In this document: one piece after another, positions 36,191 to 44,014 of the stretch
How positions within the stretch are numbered: the stretch's first letter is position 1
Layout: each line of letters begins with the position of its first letter
NCBI RefSeq assembly: GCF_003148685.1
Contig: NZ_QGGR01000010.1
Span: 248,001 to 312,000 of the forward strand
Length of the DNA stretch: 64,000 nucleotides
Origin: Actinoplanes xinjiangensis
GTDB taxonomy: Bacteria; Actinomycetota; Actinomycetes; Mycobacteriales; Micromonosporaceae
Reading direction: 5' to 3'
The notes under the pieces: generated by a model
What the model saw: the letters and a program-made list of their open reading frames with translations, nothing else
What the model was told of the DNA's origin: nothing
Database searches by the model: none
Translations under genes and position numbers: made by a program

Positions 36191-37848
36191 GAGTCAGATC
36201 CCTTCGTGCGGTGATTCCGCCAGCCGCCGCTGGCGGTGATGTCCCGGGCGCCGCCCACCGCGTACGCCTCGCACAGGAACCCGGTCACCTCGGCGCCGTC
36301 CTCCAGCACGAGCCGGCCCAGCGACAGTGGCGCCGGGATGCCCGCGAGGAGTCCGCCCACCGTCGCGGCCGGCAGTCGCCACAACTCGATCTCCACGGCG
36401 GCCCCGCCCGCGCCGACCCGGACCAGACCCGGCGCGCCGGACGGCAGCTCGTACATCCGGTACAGCGGTGCGGTCCGGGTGGCGCCGAGCAGCGTTCCGC
36501 CGCGCTCCAGCAGCTCCCCGTTGCGCGGCTCGCCGCTCAGATGCAGCCCGACGACGGCGATCGTCATGCCCGCGCCGTCTGCCGCGGTCTCGTACAGCGA
36601 CCGGGCCTGCGTCATCAGCATGTCGTCGCTGAACGCCGGTCCGAACAGTGTCAGCGAGGCCGGCCGTCCGTCGGCGGTGAACCCGTTCGGCACCGTCACC
36701 GCGGCCATGTCCAGCAGGTTCGCGAACTGGGTGTACCGCCCCAGGATCAGGTTCCGGCCGATCGGGTCCCCGGCGATCTCGGTGTGGGTGAACGTCGTGC
36801 CGATCGTCGGCAGGACCAGCACGTCGATCCGCTCCCACATCCGGTCCGCGGCCGCCCGCAACTCCTGGAGCCGATGCCGCCCCCGGAACGCGTCGGCCGC
36901 GGTGTATCCGAGCCCCGTCTCCAGCACCCGGCGCGTCACCGGCAGCACCGACTCCGGGTGGGTGGCCAGGAACTCACCGAGATCGGCCAGGCGCTCCGCC
37001 ACCCACGGCCCGCGATAGAGCAGGTCACCGGCCTCCAGCAGCGGCCCGGCATCGACCGTGACGTCGCCGGCGAACCGTGCGTACGCCTTCTCCTGCCCGC
37101 TGTCCCCGAAGAAGTCGAGGCCTTCCGCGACCCCGATCCGAGGTCGCCGGATCTGCCGCGCCTCACCCGGCGCCCTCCTCGACCAGGGATCCTCCGGTAC
37201 GAAGCCCCGCGCGGCCCGCATCACCCGGTCCGCCAGGGACGGCTCCCGCGCGAAGATCGAGACGCAGTCCAGGGACCGGCAGGCCGGCACCACTCCCAGG
37301 GTGCTGAGCAGCCCACGGGTCGGCTTGATCCCGATGATGCCGTTGAGCGCCGCCGGAACCCGCCCGGACCCGGCGGTGTCGGTGCCGAGCGAGAAGTGCA
37401 CCGACCCGTTCGCGACCGCGACCGCCGACCCGGAGCTGGAGCCGCCGGAGATCAGCCCGCCACCGAAGACGCTCTCCGGCGCGCCGTAGGGCGACCGGGC
37501 GCCGGTCAGCCCGGTGGCGAACTGGTCCAGATTCGTCTTGCCGATCACGATCGCCCCGGCGTCGACGAGCCGCTGCACCACTGGCGCGTTGCGCTCGGGC
37601 CGGTAGGCGAAGTCCGCGCATCCCGCGGTCGTCGGAAGCCCCGCCACGTCGATGTTGTCCTTGACCGCGAACGTCATTCCGGCCAGCGGTAGCCCCGGAT
37701 CCACGGCGTCGGCACGTTCGTGCAGATCAGCCGCCTCGAACCGGCTGATCCAGACGCCGTCCGGCACCGGTGCGGCGAGCACTTCATCGACGTTCGCGTG
37801 TGCGTCCACATCGTCGATTGTCGACAATTCTGTTTCGGCCAGAACCAC
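36187..37848 (-). CDS. atzF: Allophanate hydrolase (amidase plus C-terminal domain)
   Basis: The protein has 553 aa. Residues about 30-420 are an amidase-signature enzyme with Lys63 in FAVKDNID, the glycine-serine segment GGSSSGSAVAVANG and TDTAGSGRVPAA. Residues about 430-550 match the allophanate-hydrolase C-terminal domain (VVGLHLSGEP, GFLCEAYAVGGARDITASGG). Allophanate goes to CO2 and ammonia. GTG 37848 has no clear ribosome binding site; GTG 37809 is an alternative that would put the 37817-37828 palindrome just upstream. First gene of the operon after the GntR regulator. Confidence 0.88.
   Translation of the reverse strand: MVLAETELSTIDDVDAHANVDEVLAAPVPDGVWISRFEAADLHERADAVDPGLPLAGMTFAVKDNIDVAGLPTTAGCADFAYRPERNAPVVQRLVDAGAIVIGKTNLDQFATGLTGARSPYGAPESVFGGGLISGGSSSGSAVAVANGSVHFSLGTDTAGSGRVPAALNGIIGIKPTRGLLSTLGVVPACRSLDCVSIFAREPSLADRVMRAARGFVPEDPWSRRAPGEARQIRRPRIGVAEGLDFFGDSGQEKAYARFAGDVTVDAGPLLEAGDLLYRGPWVAERLADLGEFLATHPESVLPVTRRVLETGLGYTAADAFRGRHRLQELRAAADRMWERIDVLVLPTIGTTFTHTEIAGDPIGRNLILGRYTQFANLLDMAAVTVPNGFTADGRPASLTLFGPAFSDDMLMTQARSLYETAADGAGMTIAVVGLHLSGEPRNGELLERGGTLLGATRTAPLYRMYELPSGAPGLVRVGAGGAAVEIELWRLPAATVGGLLAGIPAPLSLGRLVLEDGAEVTGFLCEAYAVGGARDITASGGWRNHRTKGSDS
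37817..37828. promoter_or_regulatory. Palindrome ATTGTCGACAAT, probable GntR operator
   Basis: A perfect 12-base palindrome lies at the 5' end of the atzF gene and resembles the TNGTNNNACNA operators of FadR-type GntR proteins. A GntR/FCD regulator is encoded about 70 bases upstream. It lies inside the reading frame if the start is GTG 37848, or just upstream if it is GTG 37809. Confidence 0.6.
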
Positions 37849-37897
37849 GTTGTGTAACGGCCCGATTTCCCGGCGGCGCGGGTGGTGGGGAGACCGG

Positions 37898-38533
37898 TCA
37901 GTTCAGGTAGGTACGGGCGCCGTGCCCGTTCAGCGCCTCCAGCAGCGCGCCCGCGTCGCCGTGCTCCACCGCGGCGAACAGCCGCTCGTGTCGCAGCACG
38001 CCGTCCCGCGCTCGGGCGGTCTCCGCCTCGCGCCGCATGTTGACCGCCATGTAGAGCTGGATCCGCACGAGGATCGACTCATACAGCCCGGTGAGCTGCC
38101 GATTTCCGCTCAGCGCCACGACCTCGACATGGAACCGCCGGTGCGCGTTGGCCAGCTCCAGCCGGTCGTCGGTCTCGGTCGCGGTGCGGATCGACTCCAG
38201 GGCGGACCGCAGCCGGCTCAGGTCGCGTCCCGGGGGAGTGGTCGTCACCGCGTGCCGCTCCAGAACGTCGCGGACCTCATACAGCTCGCGCACGTCGTCG
38301 TCGGACAGGGTGGCGACCCGCGCGCCGCGCCGCGGGATGTGCTCGACCAGCCCCTGCTCGGCGAGCAGGCGCATGGCCTCGCGCAAGGGCGCCCGGCTGA
38401 TCCCCAGCCGTCGGGTCAGCTGTTCCTCGACCAGGCGTTCACCCGGATCGCTCCGGCCGCTCAGAATGTCCCGCCGCAGGCGCTCGACGGCGAGCTCGAC
38501 GAGACTGTACGTCTCCAACTCACCGTCGCTCAC
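37898..38533 (-). CDS. GntR family regulator with FCD domain
   Basis: The protein has 211 aa. Residues about 10-75 are a GntR winged helix (RLRRDILSGRSDPGERLVEE, then LTRRLGISRAPLREAMRLL) and about 85-205 an FCD all-helical effector domain with the histidine-rich metal site region (ANAHRRFH, RHERLF). It lies upstream of the biuret/allophanate operon on the same strand, with a 49-base gap, and is the likely regulator of it. GTG 38533 starts it. Confidence 0.88.
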   Translation of the reverse strand: MSDGELETYSLVELAVERLRRDILSGRSDPGERLVEEQLTRRLGISRAPLREAMRLLAEQGLVEHIPRRGARVATLSDDDVRELYEVRDVLERHAVTTTPPGRDLSRLRSALESIRTATETDDRLELANAHRRFHVEVVALSGNRQLTGLYESILVRIQLYMAVNMRREAETARARDGVLRHERLFAAVEHGDAGALLEALNGHGARTYLN

Positions 38534-38545
38534 CCGCGCAAGTCT

Positions 38546-38576
38546 GCCAGCCCGCGCCGATGCGGCACGGGCTGGC
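38546..38576 (-). terminator. Hairpin downstream of the AHSA1 gene
   Basis: Arms GCCAGCCCG (38546-38554) and CGGGCTGGC (38568-38576) flank a 13-base loop. It lies 11 bases after the stop of the SRPBCC gene and before the GntR start, a probable terminator for the ArsR-AHSA1 pair. Confidence 0.65.
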
Positions 38577-38587
38577 CCCGGAGTGGG

Positions 38588-39094
38588 TCAGGCCTCGGCG
38601 AGGACCTTGCCGGTCTCCAGCAGCGACTTGAGGTCGCTGAGCACCCAGGCCCAGCCACCGCCACCGTCGGCGTCGGCCGCCGTGTTGCCGGCGATCATCG
38701 CGGCGGTGGCCGGCGCACCCGGCGTGTGGTGCGTGATGGTGACCCGGCAGACGCCGGGAGCGGAGTCCTCGATCTCGTAGGTGAGCGTGGTGAACGGCTC
38801 GGCGGCCGCCGTCGGGTCCATCAGCATCCGCCACGTCTGCACCAGGCGCCGCGGCGGCTCGGCCTCCAGCACCTCACCGTCGATGATCACCTCGGGCAGC
38901 GACCACCCGTTCGCCTCCGAGTAGGCCTTCATCTCGTCGGTGGCCGTCGAGTAGAACCGGCCGCCCTTCTTGAGCTCGTAGAACTGGGGCGCGGCATACG
39001 CGTACTTCGCGGTCCACTCCGGATCGGTGATGGCCGTCCAGATCTTTTCGGCCGGTGCCTTGATCCAGATACGGAAGACCTGGGTGTCGCTCAT
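38588..39094 (-). CDS. SRPBCC (AHSA1-like) domain protein
   Basis: The protein has 168 aa with the AHSA1/START-like fold: FRIWIKAPAEKIWTAITDPEW at the N-terminus, VLEAEPPRRLVQTWR, and a C-terminal helix. These proteins bind small hydrophobic ligands in a closed cavity; the ligand is unknown. It overlaps the ArsR stop by ATGA, a standard ArsR-SRPBCC pair. Confidence 0.85.
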   Translation of the reverse strand: MSDTQVFRIWIKAPAEKIWTAITDPEWTAKYAYAAPQFYELKKGGRFYSTATDEMKAYSEANGWSLPEVIIDGEVLEAEPPRRLVQTWRMLMDPTAAAEPFTTLTYEIEDSAPGVCRVTITHHTPGAPATAAMIAGNTAADADGGGGWAWVLSDLKSLLETGKVLAEA

Positions 39095-39429
39095 GACTCT
39101 TCCTCCAGCGCTTGCTTGAGATCGATCAGTGCGGTGACGTGGTGCTCGGTGAACTTGTCGATCCACCGGTCGTGGATCTGCCGGATCGGCACCGGGTTGA
39201 GGAAGTGCAACTTCTCCCGGCCGGAGCGGCGCACGACGACGAGACCCGCCTCCTCCAGCACCCGCAGATGCTTGGCGACGCCGAACCGGGTCATCTCCAG
39301 CTCACCCTCCAGCTCCGTGAGCGTGCGGCCGTCACGCGCGAAGAGCAGGTCGAGCAGGAACCGGCGGCTCGGGTCGGCCAGCGCCCTGAACACCAGAGCG
39401 TCGTCGAACACCCGATCGTCGTCCGTCAT
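39091..39429 (-). CDS. ArsR family transcriptional repressor
   Basis: The protein has 112 aa with a winged HTH: LADPSRRFLLDLLFARDG, LTELEGELEMTRFGVAKHLR (recognition helix) and VVVRRSGREKLHFLNP. Metal-binding cysteine pairs are absent, which fits the ArsR group paired with SRPBCC proteins. Its own promoter region contains the palindrome 39441-39460, so autoregulation is likely. Confidence 0.9.
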   Translation of the reverse strand: MTDDDRVFDDALVFRALADPSRRFLLDLLFARDGRTLTELEGELEMTRFGVAKHLRVLEEAGLVVVRRSGREKLHFLNPVPIRQIHDRWIDKFTEHHVTALIDLKQALEEES

Positions 39430-39440
39430 GACTCTAAGTT

Positions 39441-39460
39441 AGGTGACCATTTGGTCACCT
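39441..39460. promoter_or_regulatory. ArsR operator palindrome
   Basis: Perfect 9-base arms AGGTGACCA and TGGTCACCT with a TT centre lie 11-31 bases upstream of the ArsR start. The A/T-rich centre and the ACCA-TT-TGGT core resemble operators of ArsR-SRPBCC systems. Confidence 0.75.
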
Positions 39461-39514
39461 GTCAAGCCGTGGGCTTCGGCGGAAACCGATCATCGCGCGG
39501 GCTACGCTCCGCCC

Positions 39515-40495
39515 GTGTGGCCTTTCACCAAGGGGCGGTCCGCCGCCGACGAGGACGTTCCGGAGTTCTGCCACTTCCTCGGCGACCCGGCTGCCGAGCG
39601 CCTGCGATTCGTGCTCCGCAAACGTGACTGGGACACGGCCCGGGAGATCCTGACCACCGCCGACCCGGAGCACCGCTCCTACTACGTACGGGTCGCGGCC
39701 GGCACCCTCGGCATCGAGAAGTGGATCAGCGGCCCCATCCGGGAGGAGCCCGGCTCGGTCCTGCCCCTGCTGATCAAGGCCGTCCACATGGTCAGCTGGT
39801 CGTGGGAGCTGCCCGGCGCCGCCACCGACGGCACCGCCACCGACGAGGACCGCGCGATCATGACCAGGCACCTGGCCCGCGCCGAAGAGCTGCTGGACGA
39901 GGTGCTGGAGCGGAGCCCCGGCGATGCCGACGCCTGGATGTACAAGCTGGAGGCGAGCCGGGCGCTGCATCTGCCGCTGGTGGAGCGATGGCGGCGCTTC
40001 GAGCGCCTGGTCGCGATCGACCCCACCCATTGGTACGGCCACGAGGAGATGCTCTGGTGCCTGCGCCCCGACTGGGGCGGCAACACCCCGGCGATGTTCG
40101 ACTTCGCCCGGACCAGGGCCCTCGCGTGCCCCGGCACCCACGTGCCGGCCCTGGTCGCGCTGGCACACCGCGCCCACACGTGGAACCTGGCGAGGGCCAG
40201 AAAGCCGGGCGACCGTGACCGCACTCTCGACCTCACCTACTACGAGTCCGAGAAGGTGATGGACGAGATCTGGGACGCCGCCCAGCTCTCCGTCTGGCAC
40301 GACGACTACCGGGAGACCCTGCTGACCCCGATCGTCTGGAACAACTTCGCCTTCGCGTTCACCTACGGCGACTTCCACAAGCCGGCGTGGAGTCTCTACG
40401 AGGTGATCGGCACCGACTGGATCACCGAGCACCCGTGGGACGACATCGACTTCTTCCTCAAGTCGCGCACCTACACCCAGGACAATCTGGACTGA
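39515..40495 (+). CDS. Conserved hypothetical protein
   Basis: The protein has 326 aa from GTG 39515 (start VWPFTKGRSAADED). It has no signal peptide and no catalytic motif that I can name. A helical, TPR-like character is visible (AEELLDEVLERSPGDADAW and repeated Trp/Leu helices). The gene is divergent from the ArsR operator. An in-frame ATG at 39443 would lengthen it by 24 codons, but the GTG gives the more plausible start. Confidence 0.7.
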   Translation: MWPFTKGRSAADEDVPEFCHFLGDPAAERLRFVLRKRDWDTAREILTTADPEHRSYYVRVAAGTLGIEKWISGPIREEPGSVLPLLIKAVHMVSWSWELPGAATDGTATDEDRAIMTRHLARAEELLDEVLERSPGDADAWMYKLEASRALHLPLVERWRRFERLVAIDPTHWYGHEEMLWCLRPDWGGNTPAMFDFARTRALACPGTHVPALVALAHRAHTWNLARARKPGDRDRTLDLTYYESEKVMDEIWDAAQLSVWHDDYRETLLTPIVWNNFAFAFTYGDFHKPAWSLYEVIGTDWITEHPWDDIDFFLKSRTYTQDNLD

Positions 40496-40544
40496 CCGGG
40501 CTCGGTACGCACCTCGCGCCACGGGCCGCGTGGTGTCTGGGGGT

Positions 40545-40570
40545 GGGCCGGCCAGGATCGCCGCCGGCCC
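40545..40570. terminator. Hairpin between convergent genes
   Basis: GGGCCGGC (40545-40552) and GCCGGCCC (40563-40570) form an 8-base stem with a 10-base loop between two convergent genes. Confidence 0.55.
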
Positions 40571-40584
40571 GACGCGACACCCCT

Positions 40585-41010
40585 CTACTTGGCGGCCGAC
40601 GGTGCCGGGCTGGCGCCCGCGTCGTCGTCGCCCACGCACTCCTCGTACGCCGCCTTGTAGGTCTTGTCCGCCGCGACCTCCCCCGTCACCACGCGGTAGG
40701 CCGTGCCTTCGCGCCCGAACCCGGCCGGCGCGCCGGTGGCGGCGTCCACGGGCCACAGCTTCGTCCCGTCGGCGCATTCCACCGCGCCGATGAACTGAAC
40801 CGTGCCCGCCTTGTCGGTGCACCCCTTCTGCTCGTCGAACCCGGTGACCGGCTGGTCCGGAACGAACACGTCGCTACAGGCACGGACGGCGCCCGGCGAC
40901 GCGAGCGTCGCTTCCGGCGCCGGCGGTGCGGCCTTGTCGGCCGGGGCGGAACTGGAGCAGCCCGCAAGCGCGGACAGCGCAATCGCACCCAAGACGTGAC
41001 GTGCCCTCAT
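40585..41010 (-). CDS. Lipoprotein of unknown function
   Basis: The protein has 141 aa. A lipobox LAGC follows a short signal segment (RARHVLGAIALSA), and the mature part has four more cysteines (VRACSDV, KGCTDK, VECADG, EECVGD) that may form two disulfides. It ends in a low-complexity SPAPSAAK tail. No known family is recognised. Confidence 0.75.
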   Translation of the reverse strand: MRARHVLGAIALSALAGCSSSAPADKAAPPAPEATLASPGAVRACSDVFVPDQPVTGFDEQKGCTDKAGTVQFIGAVECADGTKLWPVDAATGAPAGFGREGTAYRVVTGEVAADKTYKAAYEECVGDDDAGASPAPSAAK

Positions 41011-41135
41011 CTATCCACTCCTTTTACACGGGGGGCAAATGGGGCGAACGGTAGTGGCCTCCGATCGGGCAGTGGCGGACATCCAGTCCGTATCGGGCAC
41101 CTGCCCCGGCGTCCCGGGCACGGCGGCGGAGACCC

Positions 41136-41765
41136 TCAGGGAATGCCGCGGGGGAGCACTTCGGGTACGGGTCGTGTGATCTGTCTGCGCAGCGACTCAC
41201 GAAGGTCGTCCAGCTCCCGGTTGAGCCGGTCGATCTCCTCGAGTGCGGCGGCCCGATCGCCGAACAGACTGTTGATCGCCTCGGCGTGCCGGGCCCTGGC
41301 GTCGCTGTCGATCGTGGAGGCCAGTAACTGCGCTTCGCTGATCAATTTGTCGGCTCTGGTGCGGGCGGCGCTGTGCAGTGCCTCCGCTTCCCGTTCCGCG
41401 TCGCGGACGTGCTGGTCGGCGAACCGCTGAGCGAGGTCGATGAAGTCGCCGGCGCCGTCGGGCGACGGCGGCAGCTCACCACCTTCCGATGACCGGAGGC
41501 GTTTCAGCTCCGACCGCACGTCCCGGGCGTGCTGCTCGGCTCGTGCCAGATCGTCTTCGAGCCGCTCCAGCCGGGCGGCGAGTTCATCCCTGGTGGGACC
41601 GCCCTGCAGTTCCTCTCGCAGCCCCCGGTTCTGCGACCGCAGGCGGATCATCTCCCGCTGCACCTTCTCCACGAAGGCGTCGACCTGGCCCTTGTCGTAG
41701 CTCCGCACACGCGGCGGGGGCGAGCTGAAGGCCACATTGCGGATCTCGGCGGGGCTCAATGACAC
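41136..41765 (-). CDS. DivIVA-domain coiled-coil protein
   Basis: The protein has 209 aa. The N-terminal 45 residues fit the DivIVA/Wag31 membrane-targeting domain (LSPAEIRNVAFSSP, then RSYDKGQVDAFVEKVQ). Most of the rest is predicted coiled coil, with the RDELAARLERLEDDLARAEQ and LHSAARTRADKLISEAQ stretches. Such proteins mark curved membrane or organise growth and division proteins. GTG 41765 follows AGGAG by five bases; ATG 41780 is the alternative. Confidence 0.8.
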   Translation of the reverse strand: MSLSPAEIRNVAFSSPPPRVRSYDKGQVDAFVEKVQREMIRLRSQNRGLREELQGGPTRDELAARLERLEDDLARAEQHARDVRSELKRLRSSEGGELPPSPDGAGDFIDLAQRFADQHVRDAEREAEALHSAARTRADKLISEAQLLASTIDSDARARHAEAINSLFGDRAAALEEIDRLNRELDDLRESLRRQITRPVPEVLPRGIP

Positions 41766-41846
41766 TTCGGCTCCTCGCATTGTTCGAACCGGGTCCGGGC
41801 CGGGTGCGGGACGCCCCTCTGCTGCCACGGGGCGCCCCACAGGCCG

Positions 41847-42776
41847 TCATGATCGGCGGGCTGCCCGGCGTAGGAGATTCAGGTACCTCCCAGCGACTTC
41901 AGCCGTCCTGCCGGCGAAGGTCCGTTCCCCGCCGGGCGGCGGTGATGAGGTGTAGCGATACCTGCCGCGATATCGCGATCCGGCCCGGCGGCCGGCCGGG
42001 AGGAACCGCCTGGTGACGAAGAGCCCCGCCCCGACGGCCGTGACCAGGAGCACGATGAGCACCGGCGTGCTGATGAGCGGCGATGCCGCAACGCTGCGCT
42101 CCGCACCGGACAGGGCCCGCGCGGGAGCGGACGGCCCATTGGCGGCGACGGCCGGCGCCGGCACGGTGGGCAGTGCCCGGAAATCGACGATGCCGCTGCT
42201 CTCCAACAGCGTCATGTGGGTCATGACGAACTGATTCGCGCGTTGCGCGAGCTTACGAACCGTGTCGTTGCGGGTACCGGCCCGGATCGAGGCGATAGCA
42301 GGAAAGATCTTTCCATGCGCCGCCCGCAATCGGTCGATGTATATCTGATCGAAGGTCTTCCCCTGCGCCTGGCGCATTTCTTCGAGCCAGCCCTGCTGGT
42401 CTTGGTTGGGCTGATTCGGCAGCACGACACCGAGCTTCTCCGCCGCGTCGACCACCATGGTGTCGAGCGCGTCGTGCTGGGCCGCGATATCACGTCCGAT
42501 GGACTGGATCCGCTGGCTCTGGGACTTCTGCTGCGCCATCTTCCCGGCAGGCGTCTCCCACAGTCCAGCGAGCCGGACCTTCGTCAGAAAGTCTCGGTCC
42601 GCCTCCGAAAGATCGCCCTCACCGCGATCGGACAACAATCCACTCGGAGGTTCCGGCACACCCGGCTCGGCGTGCGCACTCCCGGGGCTCAGCAGGACCA
42701 GCGCGACGGCGGTCAGTGCCCCGCCCATCAACTGCCGACACCATCGAGGCGTCCCATCAACGGCGAACAAAGTCAC
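41847..42776 (-). CDS. Exported DUF4142 protein
   Basis: The protein has about 309 aa from GTG 42776, but TTG 42770 and ATG 42728 are also possible; AGGAG is one base from the GTG and seven from the TTG. A signal peptide (ALTAVALVLLSPGSAHA) leads to a ferritin-like DUF4142 domain at residues about 55-200 (DRDFLTKVRLAGLWETPAG, DIAAQHDALDTMVVDAAEKL). A C-terminal membrane helix and Arg/Gly-rich tail follow. The role is unknown. Confidence 0.72.
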   Translation of the reverse strand: MTLFAVDGTPRWCRQLMGGALTAVALVLLSPGSAHAEPGVPEPPSGLLSDRGEGDLSEADRDFLTKVRLAGLWETPAGKMAQQKSQSQRIQSIGRDIAAQHDALDTMVVDAAEKLGVVLPNQPNQDQQGWLEEMRQAQGKTFDQIYIDRLRAAHGKIFPAIASIRAGTRNDTVRKLAQRANQFVMTHMTLLESSGIVDFRALPTVPAPAVAANGPSAPARALSGAERSVAASPLISTPVLIVLLVTAVGAGLFVTRRFLPAGRRAGSRYRGRYRYTSSPPPGGERTFAGRTAEVAGRYLNLLRRAARRS

Positions 42777-43171
42777 TCTCCTCAACAGCGAACAGTTGGC
42801 GTTCCAGCGGCTGGGAGTACGCGCCGGATCGAGTTGTGGATCAACTGATCTGACACCGGGCGACCGTTCCGAAAGGGGTGGGAGATGCGCCGCGATAATG
42901 GGAGCCCTCCCAGAAATCGATTGGTTAGTAAAGGTTATGAACGGTCGCCTCATGCCCTCAGTCCAACGCTCGGCGGGCACCAATTCTGCGAATCGCTCAT
43001 CGACGGCGAAACGTCGCAACGATGACTGAACCGCAAGGGCACGACAAACGCGCCAGGCCGCCGCCGATTCGTGATGCATCGACGTTGACGACGTATTCGG
43101 CCATGTGCAGAATCAAGGGCCGTTGTTGTCGAGACGCCTGTTAGAGGTCGAAGTTGTTCGAGGACGCTCCC
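42777..43171. other. Divergent gap of about 395 bases, lower GC
   Basis: This is the shared upstream region of the DUF4142 gene (minus) and the VHL-domain gene (plus). It is less GC-rich than its neighbours and contains no coding frame I trust. Near 42920-42940 TTGGTT and TTATGAA stretches could belong to a promoter, but I cannot place a start site. It probably holds the promoters of both genes. Confidence 0.5.
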
Positions 43172-44002
43172 GTGACATCCGCCGACGACCTGCCGCCGGA
43201 CACCGGCCTGCGCATCGGTCGATGGGTGCCCGATGTGGCGGACACGACGTCTCGTCACGGCGCCCGCCGGCACACCGAGCGCCGCGCGCCGGTGCGCCAT
43301 GACCCGGCCGTTCACGCCCCGACCCCGGAGAGGGCGCCGGCGCCCGCCCGCCGATCCGGTCGCCTGTCGCGGCGACGGCGCCGGCTGCTCGCGATGGGGT
43401 TGACGGGTGTCGTATCGGCCGGATCGGTTGCGGCCCTGCTGCGGCCTACCGCGGAGCCGGCTGAGTTCTACGCCGACTCGGTAGCCGTCGGTGTCACGGA
43501 TCCGGGCAGGCTCAACCCGGCCGCGGGGCCGGCCGGTTCCTCTTCTTCGGCCGGTTCCTCTTCTTCGGCCGGTTCCTCTTCTTCGGCCGGGTCCGCGCCT
43601 TCCGTCGGGTCCTCGCCTTCCGTCGGTTCGGGCCGGACCACACCTCCGTCCGGCTCGCCGTCCGCACCCGGTCGGACGCCCTCATCATCGGAGGCGAGTG
43701 CCAAGCCGACCACCGCTCCGGCCATGGTCACTGTTCTCTCGGCGCAACGAGAGAAGGATCTGCGCTCGATCGAGACCGACAAGAGGACCGAGATCGATTT
43801 CGTCAACCACAGGGACGAGTCGGTTGTCATCTACTGGCTGGACTACCAGGGGGCCAGGGAGCGTTACCTGGTCCTCGACAGCGGAGACGCCCGCCAGCAG
43901 CCGACTTTCGTAGGCCACCCATGGGTGATCACCACCATGGGCGGTCACAGCCTGGCAGTCGTTCTACCCGCAGACCGTCCGGCTCAGGCGACGATCACCT
44001 GA
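43172..44002 (+). CDS. Membrane-anchored von Hippel-Lindau beta-domain protein
   Basis: The protein has 276 aa. A cytoplasmic Arg-rich N-terminus (residues 1-75) leads to one membrane segment (about 76-95), a Ser/Gly-rich linker with 6-residue repeats (about 115-150) and an extracellular VHL beta domain (about 197-270). Aligned without gaps to human VHL, W222, Y232, T245, H249 and W251 fall on the hydroxyproline-pocket residues W88, Y98, S111, H115 and W117. The ligand is unknown. GTG 43172 follows GAGGA by seven bases; TTG 43154 is an alternative. Confidence 0.8.
   Translation: MTSADDLPPDTGLRIGRWVPDVADTTSRHGARRHTERRAPVRHDPAVHAPTPERAPAPARRSGRLSRRRRRLLAMGLTGVVSAGSVAALLRPTAEPAEFYADSVAVGVTDPGRLNPAAGPAGSSSSAGSSSSAGSSSSAGSAPSVGSSPSVGSGRTTPPSGSPSAPGRTPSSSEASAKPTTAPAMVTVLSAQREKDLRSIETDKRTEIDFVNHRDESVVIYWLDYQGARERYLVLDSGDARQQPTFVGHPWVITTMGGHSLAVVLPADRPAQATIT
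43531..43620 (+). repeat. 18-bp repeats coding the Ser/Gly linker
   Basis: Three perfect copies of an 18-base unit (GGCCGGTTCCTCTTCTTC) at 43531-43584 are followed by two decayed copies to 43620. They encode the 6-residue repeat A-G-S-S-S-S of the linker between membrane segment and VHL domain, so the linker can change length by slippage. Confidence 0.85.
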
Positions 44003-44014
44003 TCAGAGCGCAAC

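Noticed and set aside
42950..43315. 121-codon minus-strand frame in the DUF4142/VHL gap
   Set aside because: It overlaps the start of the VHL gene, has no ribosome binding site or domain, and is unusually rich in Arg.
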